From positions 1 through 21,225 of the forward strand of contig DFGL01000012.1 of NCBI GenBank assembly GCA_002371215.1: a DNA stretch of 21,225 nt, in the 5' to 3' direction. Origin of the DNA: Ruminococcaceae bacterium UBA3751. GTDB lineage: Bacteria; Bacillota; Clostridia; Oscillospirales; Acutalibacteraceae. Below are positions 1 through 7,682 of the stretch, piece by piece. The translations under genes were made by a program, and so were the position numbers. The number at the start of each line of letters is the position of its first letter. Position 1 is the stretch's first letter. The notes under the pieces are model-generated. The model was not told the DNA's origin. It saw only the letters and a list, made by a program, of their open reading frames with translations, and did not search any database.

Positions 1-1385
1 CCTCCGATAAGCTCTATTTTGAGCCGCTTACCGTTGAGGATGTAATGAATATAATTGAGCTTGAAAATCCGCTCGGAATTGTTGTATCCCTCGGCGGTCA
101 GACAGCTATTAACCTCGCTCCGCCGCTTGACGCACTCGGCGTTCCGATTATAGGTACTGACGTCAACGCTATTGACAGGGCTGAAAACCGCGACAGCTTT
201 GAAAAGGTTATGAACGAGCTCGGAATTCCTCAGCCTAAGGGACTTGCCGTAACCGATATTGAAGAGGGCGTAAGAGTTGCCGAAAGTATCGGTTATCCCG
301 TTCTCGTTCGCCCGTCCTTCGTTCTCGGCGGGCGTGCAATGCAGATTGTTGCCAACGAGGAAAGCTTAAGGCATTACCTCCAGAACGCCGTTGAAATTAA
401 TACCGAACAGCCCGTTCTTGTTGATAAGTATATAATGGGCAAGGAGCTTGAGGTAGACGCTATCTGCGACGGTGAGGACGTATTTATCCCGGGTATTATG
501 GAGCACGTTGAAAGAACGGGTGTCCATTCGGGAGACAGTATTTCAATTTACCCGACCTTCTCCGTATCTCAGAAGGTTAAGGATACAATTATTGATTATA
601 CCGTAAGGCTCGGTAAGGCAATCGGCATAATCGGACTCTATAATATTCAGTTCATCGCCGATGATAACGATGATGTATACGTTATTGAGGTAAATCCGCG
701 TTCTTCAAGAACAGTTCCGTTCCTCTCAAAAGCGACCTCCTTCCCGATGGCTCATATCGCAACTCAGGTTATCCTCGGTAACTCGCTTAAAGAGCAGGGC
801 TATACGGAGGTTTATCCCGCTGAAAAGAAGCGCTGGTACGTTAAAGCGCCCGCGTTCTCGTTCAGTAAGCTCAAGGGAATGGATACCTACCTCTCGCCTG
901 AAATGAAGTCAACGGGCGAGGCTATCGGCTACGATAATTCCCTTAACCGCGCGCTTTATAAAGCAATTCAGGCTTCGGGAATGAACGTTGCAAACTACGG
1001 TACCGTTCTCGTAACTATTGCGGATAACGATAAACCGAAGGCTCTGCCTCTCGTTAAGCGCTTCTATGAGCTCGGCTTCAATATTGAGGCTACCGAAGGT
1101 ACGGCAAGATACCTTAAGGAGCACGGTATAAGAACGCGCGTAAGGCAGAAGCTTACAAAGGACGGCAGCGACGAAATTCTCGTAGCGCTGCGTCAGGGAC
1201 ATATCGCGTACGTTATAAACACTATTGACATCAATGCGGGCGACAGCCATTCCGACGGCTCCTCAATCCGCCGCGCCGCAGTTGATAATAACGTAACTAT
1301 GTTCACATCTCTTGATACAGTTAAGGTACTCCTTGACGTTCTTGAGGAAATTACCCTCGGCGTTTCAACAATAGACGCAGAATAA
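1..1385 (+). CDS. carB: Carbamoyl phosphate synthase large subunit, C-terminal part (partial at 5' end)
   Basis: The reading frame is open from base 3, so the gene begins before the window; 460 residues are visible of a protein usually near 1,070. CarB makes carbamoyl phosphate from ammonia (delivered by CarA), bicarbonate and two ATP, the first step of pyrimidine and arginine synthesis. The visible part starts in the second ATP-grasp half, with VSLGGQTAINLA, ENRDSFEKVM, VRPSFVLGGRAMQI and the metal-binding stretch VIEVNPRSSRTVPF. The last 130 or so residues form the MGS-like regulatory domain (VTIADNDKPKAL, IEATEGTARYL), which binds allosteric effectors such as UMP in known enzymes. The gene leads straight into pyrK, so here it belongs to the pyrimidine operon. 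carA is presumably upstream but cannot be seen. Confidence 0.97.
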   Translation, partial: SDKLYFEPLTVEDVMNIIELENPLGIVVSLGGQTAINLAPPLDALGVPIIGTDVNAIDRAENRDSFEKVMNELGIPQPKGLAVTDIEEGVRVAESIGYPVLVRPSFVLGGRAMQIVANEESLRHYLQNAVEINTEQPVLVDKYIMGKELEVDAICDGEDVFIPGIMEHVERTGVHSGDSISIYPTFSVSQKVKDTIIDYTVRLGKAIGIIGLYNIQFIADDNDDVYVIEVNPRSSRTVPFLSKATSFPMAHIATQVILGNSLKEQGYTEVYPAEKKRWYVKAPAFSFSKLKGMDTYLSPEMKSTGEAIGYDNSLNRALYKAIQASGMNVANYGTVLVTIADNDKPKALPLVKRFYELGFNIEATEGTARYLKEHGIRTRVRQKLTKDGSDEILVALRQGHIAYVINTIDINAGDSHSDGSSIRRAAVDNNVTMFTSLDTVKVLLDVLEEITLGVSTIDAE

Positions 1386-1397
1386 AAGCTTCGTATT

Positions 1398-1417
1398 GGC
1401 GGGTCTGAGCGCCCGCC
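1398..1417 (+). repeat. GC-rich hairpin between carB and pyrK
   Basis: GGCGGG (1398-1403) and CCCGCC (1412-1417) form a perfect 6-bp stem around an 8-base loop, 12 bases after the carB stop. No T tract follows, so it is not a standard intrinsic terminator. It may stabilise or process the operon mRNA between carB and pyrK. The role is inferred. Confidence 0.55.
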
Positions 1418-1440
1418 CGGTAATTCCGAATTAAACGAAC

Positions 1441-1468
1441 CGTAGGGGCTGACGACCCCGGCAGCCCG
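1441..1468 (+). repeat. GTAGGG-type intergenic hairpin element, copy 1
   Basis: The element reads GTAGGGGCTG, then a CCCCGG-containing loop, then CAGCCCG. GGGCTG (1446-1451) pairs with CAGCCC (1462-1467). The same design (GTAGGG, a stem, a loop with CCCCCGG, a closing arm ending in CG) recurs at 18662-18687 before uvrA. Such short dispersed hairpin elements are common between genes in Clostridia, as far as I recall. Position and structure are seen; function is unknown. Confidence 0.6.
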
Positions 1469-1489
1469 CAAAAACAATAAGGACGAACT

Positions 1490-2206
1490 ATGTACAAAAT
1501 TATTGAAAACAAAAAAATCGCAAGAAGCGTTTATAAAATGCGCCTTGAGGGCGATACCTCAAAAATTACCGCCGCAGGGCAGTTTATAAATATTAAGCTT
1601 GACGGCTATTTTCTCCGCAGGCCAATATCAATCTGCGATTATGACGAAACCGCAATCACGATTATTTATAAGGTTGTCGGCGAGGGTACTGAGTATATGA
1701 GTACGCTCACCGAAGGCGAAGAGCTTGACTGCCTTGTCGGGCTCGGCAACGGCTATACTCTTAAAGACGCGGAAAACCCCGTCCTTATCGGCGGAGGCGT
1801 AGGCGTTCCGCCTCTCTATAATCTCGCTAAAAAGCTTATTGAAAAAGGGCAAAAACCCTCCGTTATCCTCGGCTTCAATACTGAGGATGAAGTTTTTCTC
1901 GAGGACGAATTCAGAGCGCTTGGCTGTAACACCGTAGTTACTACCGTAGACGGCTCTCACGGAGTAAAGGGCTTTGTAACGGACGCGCTGAAGAATATTG
2001 ATTATGATTACTTTTATACCTGCGGTCCTATGCCGATGTTCAGAGCGATTGAAGGCGCTGCAACAACGGACGGTCAGTTCAGCTTTGAGGAGCGAATGGG
2101 CTGCGGCTTCGGCGCCTGTATGGGCTGTTCGTGCAAAACAAAAAACGGCTATAAGCGTATCTGTAAAGACGGTCCCGTCCTTGAAAGAGGTGAAATAGTA
2201 TGGTAG
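1490..2206 (+). CDS. pyrK: Dihydroorotate dehydrogenase B, electron transfer subunit
   Basis: PyrK carries electrons from the PyrD flavin to NAD+ in class 1B dihydroorotate dehydrogenase. The 238 residues show the FAD-binding motif RRPISI (43-48), a glycine-rich NAD-binding turn GGGVGVPPL near residue 100, and the CGPMPM motif of ferredoxin reductase-like proteins. At the C-terminus four cysteines (C205, C210, C213, C225; C-x4-C-x2-C-x11-C) should bind the [2Fe-2S] cluster. The length is a little short of the usual 250-260. The start is supported by AAGGA six bases upstream of the ATG. The stop codon overlaps the pyrD start by seven bases, as expected for two subunits of one complex. Confidence 0.96.
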   Translation: MYKIIENKKIARSVYKMRLEGDTSKITAAGQFINIKLDGYFLRRPISICDYDETAITIIYKVVGEGTEYMSTLTEGEELDCLVGLGNGYTLKDAENPVLIGGGVGVPPLYNLAKKLIEKGQKPSVILGFNTEDEVFLEDEFRALGCNTVVTTVDGSHGVKGFVTDALKNIDYDYFYTCGPMPMFRAIEGAATTDGQFSFEERMGCGFGACMGCSCKTKNGYKRICKDGPVLERGEIVW

Positions 2207-3111
2207 ATTTATCAGTAAACCTTGCAGGAATGAAAATGGTTAATCCCGTCGTTCCCGCTTCCGGTACCTTCGGCTTCGGCAAGGAATTCAAGGATTATTA
2301 CGATATAAATATACTCGGTTCCTTCTCGTTTAAGGGTACAACTAAGGAGGCGCGTTTCGGAAATCCCACGCCGCGAATTGCCGAGTGCAAAAACGGTATG
2401 ATTAACGCCGTAGGACTCCAAAATCCGGGCGTTCATCACGTTATCGAGCATGAGCTTCCTGAGATGAAGGAGTATTTTCATAAGCCCGTTATCGCTAACG
2501 TTTCGGGCTTTTCGGTAGAGGATTATGCCTATACCTGCGAGCTTCTTGATAAGGAGGAGCAGGTCGGTATTTTAGAGGTAAACGTTTCCTGCCCGAACGT
2601 ACACGGCGGGGGAATGAGCTTCGGAACGGATTCAAAGAGCGCCGCAGAGGTTACAAAGGCTGTAAAGGCTGTTACAACAAAACCTGTTTTTATAAAGCTC
2701 AGCCCCAACGTTACCGATATCGTTTCCATAGCGAAAGCGTGCGAGGAGGCGGGAGCGGACGGAATATGCCTGATAAATACGCTTCTCGGAATGAGAATTG
2801 ATATTAAAACCCGTAAGCCCGTTATAGCCAATAAAATGGGAGGCTTTTCGGGCGACGCCGTATTTCCCGTTGCTCTTAGAATGGTTTATCAGGTTGCAAA
2901 AGCCTGCAATATTCCCGTTATGGGCTGCGGCGGAGTTTCTTCTGCTAAGGACGTTATAGAAATGATGATGGCGGGAGCAACCGCTGTTCAGGTGGGCGCG
3001 GCTAATCTTATTAATCCCTACGCCTCAAAAGAGATAATTGAAGCGCTTCCCGCAGAGTGTGAGAAGCTAAAAATAGAAAGAATTTCAGATATTATAGGAG
3101 TGGTTGAATAA
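2200..3111 (+). CDS. pyrD: Dihydroorotate dehydrogenase, class 1B catalytic subunit
   Basis: This FMN enzyme oxidises dihydroorotate to orotate in the cytoplasm and works with PyrK using NAD+. The 303 residues show the class 1 start VPASGTFGFG, the NAVGLQNPG substrate region, and LEVNVSCPN with the catalytic cysteine at C131. This cysteine marks class 1 enzymes; class 2 enzymes have serine. The FMN phosphate region appears as GCGGVSSAKDVIEMMMAGA followed by VQVGAA. The ATG lies inside the end of pyrK and is preceded by AAGAGGTGA, so translation is probably coupled. The stop overlaps the pyrF start as TAATG. Confidence 0.97.
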   Translation: MVDLSVNLAGMKMVNPVVPASGTFGFGKEFKDYYDINILGSFSFKGTTKEARFGNPTPRIAECKNGMINAVGLQNPGVHHVIEHELPEMKEYFHKPVIANVSGFSVEDYAYTCELLDKEEQVGILEVNVSCPNVHGGGMSFGTDSKSAAEVTKAVKAVTTKPVFIKLSPNVTDIVSIAKACEEAGADGICLINTLLGMRIDIKTRKPVIANKMGGFSGDAVFPVALRMVYQVAKACNIPVMGCGGVSSAKDVIEMMMAGATAVQVGAANLINPYASKEIIEALPAECEKLKIERISDIIGVVE

Positions 3112-3809
3112 TGGGACGCGACGTAATCATAGCCTGCGACTTTGACAGCGCAGAAAAAACCTTTGCTTTTCTTGATAAGTTTACCGAAGAAAAGCCGTTC
3201 GTAAAAATCGGAATGGAGCTTTTTTATGCCGAAGGACCTTCAATAGTCCGTGAAATAAAGAAAAGAGGGCATAAAATCTTCCTCGATTTAAAGCTCCACG
3301 ATATTCCCAATACCGTTAAAAAATCAATGGCGGTTCTCTCTGCGCTCGACGTTGATATGACAAATCTTCACGCTGCGGGAACTATTGATATGATGAAAGC
3401 AGCGCTTGAAGGGCTTACAAGAGCGGACGGAACGAGACCGCTTCTTATCGCCGTAACTCAGCTCACCTCAACGGGCGAGGAGCGTATGCAAAAAGAACTG
3501 TTGATTAACGCGTCAATTAATGATACTATTGTTAAGTATGCCGAAAACACAAAGGCGGCAGGGCTTGACGGCGTTGTATGCTCACCGCTTGAGGCGGGAA
3601 TGGTTAAAAACGCCTGCGGCAGTGAGTTTATAACCGTAACTCCCGGCGTTCGCTTTGCTGACGGAGAGGTAGGCGACCAGGTTCGCGTAACAACGCCCGA
3701 AAAGGCTAAGGAAATCGGCTCGGATTATATTGTAGTCGGCAGACCGATAACTCAGGCGGACGACCCCGTTGCCGCTTATCGCCGCTGTGTTAAGGAATTT
3801 GTAGATTAA
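3111..3809 (+). CDS. pyrF: Orotidine 5'-phosphate decarboxylase
   Basis: PyrF removes CO2 from OMP to give UMP, the last step of the pathway. The 232-residue length fits the short bacterial type of the enzyme. The catalytic DxKxxD charge network is present as D59, K61 and D64 in FLDLKLHDIPNTV. VKIGMELFYAEGP (first strand and helix), VTPGVRF and the phosphate-binding end DYIVVGRPIT are all typical. The start codon shares one base with the pyrD stop (TAATG) and follows a GGAG site, so it is translationally coupled. A 24-base gap with AAGGAG separates it from pyrE. Confidence 0.97.
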   Translation: MGRDVIIACDFDSAEKTFAFLDKFTEEKPFVKIGMELFYAEGPSIVREIKKRGHKIFLDLKLHDIPNTVKKSMAVLSALDVDMTNLHAAGTIDMMKAALEGLTRADGTRPLLIAVTQLTSTGEERMQKELLINASINDTIVKYAENTKAAGLDGVVCSPLEAGMVKNACGSEFITVTPGVRFADGEVGDQVRVTTPEKAKEIGSDYIVVGRPITQADDPVAAYRRCVKEFVD

Positions 3810-3833
3810 AACCGTTAAATAAAGGAGAAAAAT

Positions 3834-4475
3834 ATGTTCATTACCCCCGAAAGAATTGCTAAGGATTTGCTTTCAATAAAAGCTGTATTTCTTAAACCCG
3901 ACGACCCGTTCACCTGGGCTTCGGGAATTAAATCACCCATTTACTGCGATAACAGACTGACTCTTTCCGATACAGAGGTAAGAACGGACGTTGAGCAGGG
4001 GCTTGCAGAGCTCGTTGATAAATATTATCCCGAGGCGGAAATGCTTATGGGCACTTCAACCGCGGGTATCGCCCACGCCGCAATTACCGCAACAATTCTT
4101 GATTTACCTATGGGCTACGTTCGCTCAGGCAATAAGGACCACGGAAGAAAAAATCAGATTGAGGGTAAACTCGAAAAGGGAACGAAGGTAGTAGTCGTAG
4201 AGGATTTAATCTCAACGGGCGGCTCGGTTATAGAGGTTGTAGACGTCCTGCGCGAAGCGGGGGCGGAGGTTCTCGGAATAGTTTCAATTTTTACCTACGG
4301 GCTTAAAAAGGGTATTGACCGTCTTAATGCGGCAAACGTTAAAAACGTATCTCTTTCAAACGCCGATACGCTTATAAACGTTGCTGCAGACGAGGGATAT
4401 ATTAAGGAAAACGATATAATCAAGCTTAAAACCTTCTTTGAAAATCCGAGCGACAGCTCGTGGATGGAGAAATAA
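3834..4475 (+). CDS. pyrE: Orotate phosphoribosyltransferase
   Basis: PyrE joins orotate to PRPP to form OMP. The 213 residues contain the PRPP-binding motif VVVVEDLISTGGS (about 119-131), with the acidic pair E123-D124. They also contain the flexible catalytic loop RSGNKDHGRKNQIEG, whose NQIEG form is typical of Firmicutes enzymes. FTWASGIKSPIYCDNR is the orotate-side N-terminal motif. The ATG is preceded by AAGGAG six bases upstream. The stop TAA is followed after one base by the pyrB ATG. The order pyrF-pyrE-pyrB places three consecutive pathway functions in one tightly packed operon. Confidence 0.97.
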   Translation: MFITPERIAKDLLSIKAVFLKPDDPFTWASGIKSPIYCDNRLTLSDTEVRTDVEQGLAELVDKYYPEAEMLMGTSTAGIAHAAITATILDLPMGYVRSGNKDHGRKNQIEGKLEKGTKVVVVEDLISTGGSVIEVVDVLREAGAEVLGIVSIFTYGLKKGIDRLNAANVKNVSLSNADTLINVAADEGYIKENDIIKLKTFFENPSDSSWMEK

Positions 4476-4476
4476 A

Positions 4477-5547
4477 ATGCGTCATCTTATTGATACAACC
4501 GATTTATCGCTTGCCGAAATTGACGATATGATTTCGCTCGCGAACGATATAATTGAAAACGGTGAAAAGTATGCCGAAAGCTGTAAGAGGAAGAAGCTTG
4601 CAACGCTGTTTTTTGAGCCGAGTACGCGTACCCGCCTTTCCTTTGAGGCGGCTATGCTTGAGCTTGGCGGCTCAGTCCTCGGCTTCAGCGAGGCAAACAC
4701 CTCCTCCGCAACCAAAGGCGAAACCGTCAGCGATACAGTCCGTATAGTATCTAATTATGCGGATATAATCGCAATGCGCCATCCGCTTGAGGGAGCCGCT
4801 AAGGTAGCGAGCGGAAAAACCCTTGTGCCGATTATTAACGCGGGTGACGGCGGCCACGCTCATCCCACCCAGACTCTTACGGATTTATTAACCGTATACC
4901 GTGAAAAAGGGCGCTTCAACGACCTTACAATAGGGCTTTGCGGAGATTTAAAATTCGGCAGAACGGTTCATTCGCTTATTAAGGCTATGAGCCGCTATGA
5001 AAACGTAAAATTCGTTCTCATATCGCCGAGAGAGCTCTGCGTTCCCGAGTACATAATTACGGATGTACTTGAACCGAGCGGCTGTGAGTACAAGGAGGTA
5101 ACCTCTATGGAGGAGGTTATGCCTGAGCTTGATATACTCTATATGACGCGTATCCAGCGCGAACGCTTTTATTCGCAGGAGGAGTATTTAAGGCATAAGG
5201 ACGCCTTTATACTCGACCCCGAAAAACTCATAAACGCCAAAGCGGATTTAACAATAATGCATCCGCTGCCGCGCGTTAACGAGATTGCCGTTTCTGTTGA
5301 CAGCGATTCGAGAGCAAAGTATTTTGAGCAGGCGCTAAACGGTAAATATATAAGAATGGCGCTGATTCTCAAGCTTCTTGAATGGGCTGATGAAAAGTCC
5401 GGGCATTCGGGCGTTGAACCTACCGTAAACGGATTAAAATGTAATAATCCCCACTGTATTTCAAACCATGAGGATTTAATGCATATTTCAAAGCGTACGG
5501 ACAAAAACACGTTCCGCTGTATCTACTGCGAAACAAGAACAAAATAA
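4477..5547 (+). CDS. pyrB: Aspartate carbamoyltransferase with fused PyrI-type zinc domain
   Basis: The first ~310 residues are an ATCase catalytic chain, which joins carbamoyl phosphate and aspartate. The carbamoyl phosphate loop is FFEPSTRTRLSFE; HPTQTLTDLL, GDLKFGRTVHSL and HPLPRVNEIA are very close to the E. coli-type chain. Beyond the usual end lies a tail with C322-x4-C327-x20-C348-x2-C351, reading CNNPHCISNHE and CIYCE. This matches the zinc domain of the regulatory chain PyrI, whose E. coli form has C-x4-C-x23-C-x2-C and begins CPNSNCISHAE. The nucleotide-binding half of PyrI is absent, and no pyrI follows before the terminator. I chose the ATG at 4477 (GGAGA seven bases upstream) over an in-frame TTG at 4438, which lies inside pyrE. 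Total 356 residues. Confidence 0.95.
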   Translation: MRHLIDTTDLSLAEIDDMISLANDIIENGEKYAESCKRKKLATLFFEPSTRTRLSFEAAMLELGGSVLGFSEANTSSATKGETVSDTVRIVSNYADIIAMRHPLEGAAKVASGKTLVPIINAGDGGHAHPTQTLTDLLTVYREKGRFNDLTIGLCGDLKFGRTVHSLIKAMSRYENVKFVLISPRELCVPEYIITDVLEPSGCEYKEVTSMEEVMPELDILYMTRIQRERFYSQEEYLRHKDAFILDPEKLINAKADLTIMHPLPRVNEIAVSVDSDSRAKYFEQALNGKYIRMALILKLLEWADEKSGHSGVEPTVNGLKCNNPHCISNHEDLMHISKRTDKNTFRCIYCETRTK

Positions 5548-5549
5548 CT

Positions 5550-5573
5550 GCGGGGGATTTTCCTCCGCTTTTT
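5550..5573 (+). terminator. Intrinsic terminator of the pyr operon
   Basis: GCGGGGGA (5550-5557) pairs with TCCTCCGC (5561-5568): eight pairs with one G-T wobble and a TTT loop, followed directly by five T. It sits two bases after the pyrB stop and only 14 bases before the next start codon. Its 3' arm can also pair with the next gene's ribosome binding site (5577-5583), so it may be more than a simple end point. Confidence 0.85.
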
Positions 5574-5576
5574 CCA

Positions 5577-5583
5577 CGGAGGA
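5577..5583 (+). promoter_or_regulatory. Ribosome binding site complementary to the terminator arm
   Basis: CGGAGGA is a strong Shine-Dalgarno sequence four bases before the ATG at 5588. It is the exact reverse complement of TCCTCCG at 5561-5567. The RNA can therefore form either the terminator hairpin (arms 5550-5557 and 5561-5568) or a second hairpin that buries this site (arms 5561-5567 and 5577-5583, 9-base loop). The two are mutually exclusive. That this is used for control is inference. Confidence 0.5.
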
Positions 5584-5587
5584 AATA

Positions 5588-6817
5588 ATGAAAAAATTCA
5601 TTTCGCTTTTACTTTGCGCCGTAATACTTGCGGCGATGAATATAAATGTAAATATAACGGCATTTGCCTCTGAAGGCTCAAGCATTGAAATAACTGACCG
5701 CTTTGCCGAATGGGGCGTTAATGACGACGCTGAAAACGTAACTATCTTCAGCGAAAGCAAGAGGTATACAGCCTCTTATAAGGGCTTTTCGTATAATAAA
5801 GCGAGCAACACCTTAACCCTGAGCAGAATTTCTTCAGCGAAAAACGCCTTTTTGCTGAAAATCACTGATATGGACGAGCTTAATATCAGGCTATCCTCAA
5901 ATTCGTCGCTCGTAGGCATTGAAGCAAAAAACAGCAACCTTGTTATAAGCGGAAACGGTAAGCTGTTCATTAACCCCGCATACAGCTGGCGGCAAAGAGG
6001 GATAAACCATAATAAAACTCATATCAGCTCCTGCCCGCTTGTGTTTGAAAACAGTACTTTAAGGGTTGAGAACACCGCGGATATACGGATTGAAAACAGT
6101 AAAGGAAAGAGCTTTATGGGCGAATTTACCTTTTCCGGTTCCCAAAATCCAAATGAAATTATCTCAACTGCCGGTGCCGTCTCAACTCCTCTCGTATGGA
6201 AAAAAGCAGCCGAAACGGAAGATAAAAGCCTTTACCGGCTTACCAATAAATCGCTCTCGTTTATCAGCACCCCTGTTCCGTCGCCTGAAATAAAGCCTCA
6301 GGAAAAAAAGAGTATCTCAAAGGCAAGGGTTACCGGAGTTAAAGATGCAGTTTATAAGGGTAAACCGATAACCCTTAAGATAAAGGTAAGTCTCGGCGGC
6401 AAAACGCTGAAAAAGGGAACGGATTATTCCGTGGCTTATTCAAAAAATACCCACGTAGGTACGGCAACGGTAAGCGTTATCGGCAAGGGCGAGTACAGCG
6501 GTACGCTTACAAGGCGCTTTAATATTAATCCGAAGCCGACAAAACTGAAAAGGATTAAGCCCATAAAGGGCGGCTTTGTTGCGTTTGTTTCAAAGCGAAC
6601 CAAACAGACTACGGGCTATCAGGTTCAGTATTCATTAAACAGAAAATTCAAAAAGAGCAAAAAGCGTATTGTCAATAATAAAAGAATAGAATACAAAGCT
6701 GTAAAGGGGCTTAAGCATAAGAAAAAATACTATGTCAGAATAAGGGTGTACCATAAGGTCGGCAAAAAAACCTATTACTCAAAGTGGAGCAAGCCCCTGA
6801 GGGTAAAAACAAAATAA
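5588..6817 (+). CDS. Secreted surface protein with Ig-like and fibronectin III-like repeats
   Basis: The protein starts with a Sec signal peptide (MKKFISLLLCAVILAAM, hydrophobic to about residue 20, likely cleaved near AFA). Residues ~30-175 have short beta-strand repeats of the type YNKASNTLTL, LNIRLSSNS and NLVISGNGKLFI, a pattern seen in secreted beta-rich, often carbohydrate-binding-like domains. Residues ~245-315 form a module with LKKGTDYSVAY and VGTATVSVIGKGEYSGTL, common in clostridial surface proteins. The last ~95 residues resemble a fibronectin III module (GYQVQYSLNRKFKK, KKYYVRIRVY) and are very rich in lysine, which could hold the protein to the anionic wall. I see no catalytic motif, LPXTG anchor or SLH domain. 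A terminator lies on either side, so expression may depend on read-through from pyrB or on a promoter inside it. Confidence 0.8.
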   Translation: MKKFISLLLCAVILAAMNINVNITAFASEGSSIEITDRFAEWGVNDDAENVTIFSESKRYTASYKGFSYNKASNTLTLSRISSAKNAFLLKITDMDELNIRLSSNSSLVGIEAKNSNLVISGNGKLFINPAYSWRQRGINHNKTHISSCPLVFENSTLRVENTADIRIENSKGKSFMGEFTFSGSQNPNEIISTAGAVSTPLVWKKAAETEDKSLYRLTNKSLSFISTPVPSPEIKPQEKKSISKARVTGVKDAVYKGKPITLKIKVSLGGKTLKKGTDYSVAYSKNTHVGTATVSVIGKGEYSGTLTRRFNINPKPTKLKRIKPIKGGFVAFVSKRTKQTTGYQVQYSLNRKFKKSKKRIVNNKRIEYKAVKGLKHKKKYYVRIRVYHKVGKKTYYSKWSKPLRVKTK

Positions 6818-6824
6818 TCAGTAT

Positions 6825-6848
6825 GGGAGGGCGTTTGCCCTCCTTTTT
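6825..6848 (+). terminator. Intrinsic terminator after the secreted repeat protein
   Basis: GGAGGGC (6826-6832) pairs with GCCCTCC (6837-6843) around a GTTT loop, with a further G-T pair outside, and is followed by a run of five T. It begins eight bases after the stop codon at 6817. Confidence 0.9.
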
Positions 6849-6873
6849 ACATTGTTGATTATCTGTCAACCGC

Positions 6874-6902
6874 TTGACAAATGCCCGCTCGTTATTTAAA
6901 AT
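6874..6902 (+). promoter_or_regulatory. Sigma-A promoter for the aquaporin gene
   Basis: TTGACA (6874-6879) and TAAAAT (6897-6902) are separated by 17 bases. The expected start of transcription near 6909 leaves a leader of about 35 bases before the ATG at 6944. The -35 box is the right half of an inverted repeat TGTCAA-ccgc-TTGACA (6864-6879), which could be an operator or chance. Confidence 0.8.
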
Positions 6903-6943
6903 AAAATTAAGCTATATGCTAATATTTTACAGGAGTGGTATTT

Positions 6944-7654
6944 ATGAAATTAAAAAAGTACATTGCTGAGTTTATCGGAACGGCAGTTCTTGTAATTCTC
7001 GGCTGCGGAACGGCAATGCTTGTCGGCTGCGACGCTGCAAACGGCGGCGGTTATATACTTACAGCTCTTGCGTTCGGTCTCGTTATCGTTGCAATGGCGT
7101 ACAGTATCGGCAATATATCGGGCTGCCATATTAACCCTGCGGTGTCGCTCGGCGTTCTTATCAGCGGGGGAATGAACTTTGCTGATTTTATCGGCTATAT
7201 TATCTCCCAGTGTCTCGGCGCTTTTGCGGGCAGCGGCGTACTGTATCTTATCTTCAAGCTCGGTAACGTTACGGATATGACGGGCGGCTTCGGAGCTAAC
7301 GGGCTTGCGGGAGTAAACGGCTCCGCGGCATCCGGCTTCGTCGTTGAGGTAGTTTTAACCTGCGTTTTCGTTACGGCAATCCTCGGCGTAACCTCAAAAA
7401 AAGCTAATCACGGCTCCTTCGGCGGTCTTGTAATCGGCTTAACTCTGACTCTTGTTCATATTTTAGGCATCGGTTTAACGGGTACCTCGGTTAACCCCGC
7501 GCGCTCAATCGGACCCGCTGTTTTTGCTCTGATAAACGGTAATAGCGACCCGATTAAAGCCCTCTGGGTGTTCATTCTCGCTCCCCTCGTCGGCGCTGCT
7601 CTTGCCGCTCTTATTTATAAGTTTCTTGAAAGCGGCAAGGCTGAAGAAAAGTAA
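6944..7654 (+). CDS. Aquaporin, AqpZ-like water channel (MIP family)
   Basis: The 236-residue protein has the six-helix MIP layout. Both pore motifs are intact: N64-P65-A66 in GCHINPAVSLG and N184-P185-A186 followed by R187 in TSVNPARS. The selectivity-filter positions match the water-specific AqpZ set: F44, H172, T181 and R187. Glyceroaquaporins usually lack that histidine. The protein is therefore predicted to be an inner-membrane water channel, though transport of other small solutes is possible. I start at the ATG at 6944 because AGGAG (6931-6935) lies eight bases upstream; an in-frame GTG at 6935 overlaps that site. The symporter gene follows after 28 bases without a terminator, so the two probably share an mRNA. 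Confidence 0.94.
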   Translation: MKLKKYIAEFIGTAVLVILGCGTAMLVGCDAANGGGYILTALAFGLVIVAMAYSIGNISGCHINPAVSLGVLISGGMNFADFIGYIISQCLGAFAGSGVLYLIFKLGNVTDMTGGFGANGLAGVNGSAASGFVVEVVLTCVFVTAILGVTSKKANHGSFGGLVIGLTLTLVHILGIGLTGTSVNPARSIGPAVFALINGNSDPIKALWVFILAPLVGAALAALIYKFLESGKAEEK

Positions 7655-7682
7655 TTTAATTTCTTAATGAAAAGAGAGTAAT

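Noticed and set aside
1398..1417. Intrinsic terminator after carB
   Set aside because: The stem is good but no T tract follows, and the downstream genes complete the same pathway.
4438..4476. Upstream TTG start for pyrB adding 13 residues
   Set aside because: It would overlap pyrE by 38 bases and has no ribosome binding site. The ATG at 4477 has GGAGA at the right distance and gives the usual ATCase N-terminus.
6935..6943. GTG start for the aquaporin
   Set aside because: This codon overlaps the AGGAG ribosome binding site of the ATG at 6944, and MKLKKYIAEFIGT is a typical MIP start.
6849..6943. Riboswitch or leader element before the aquaporin
   Set aside because: After the terminator and promoter only about 35 bases of leader remain, with no visible conserved structure.
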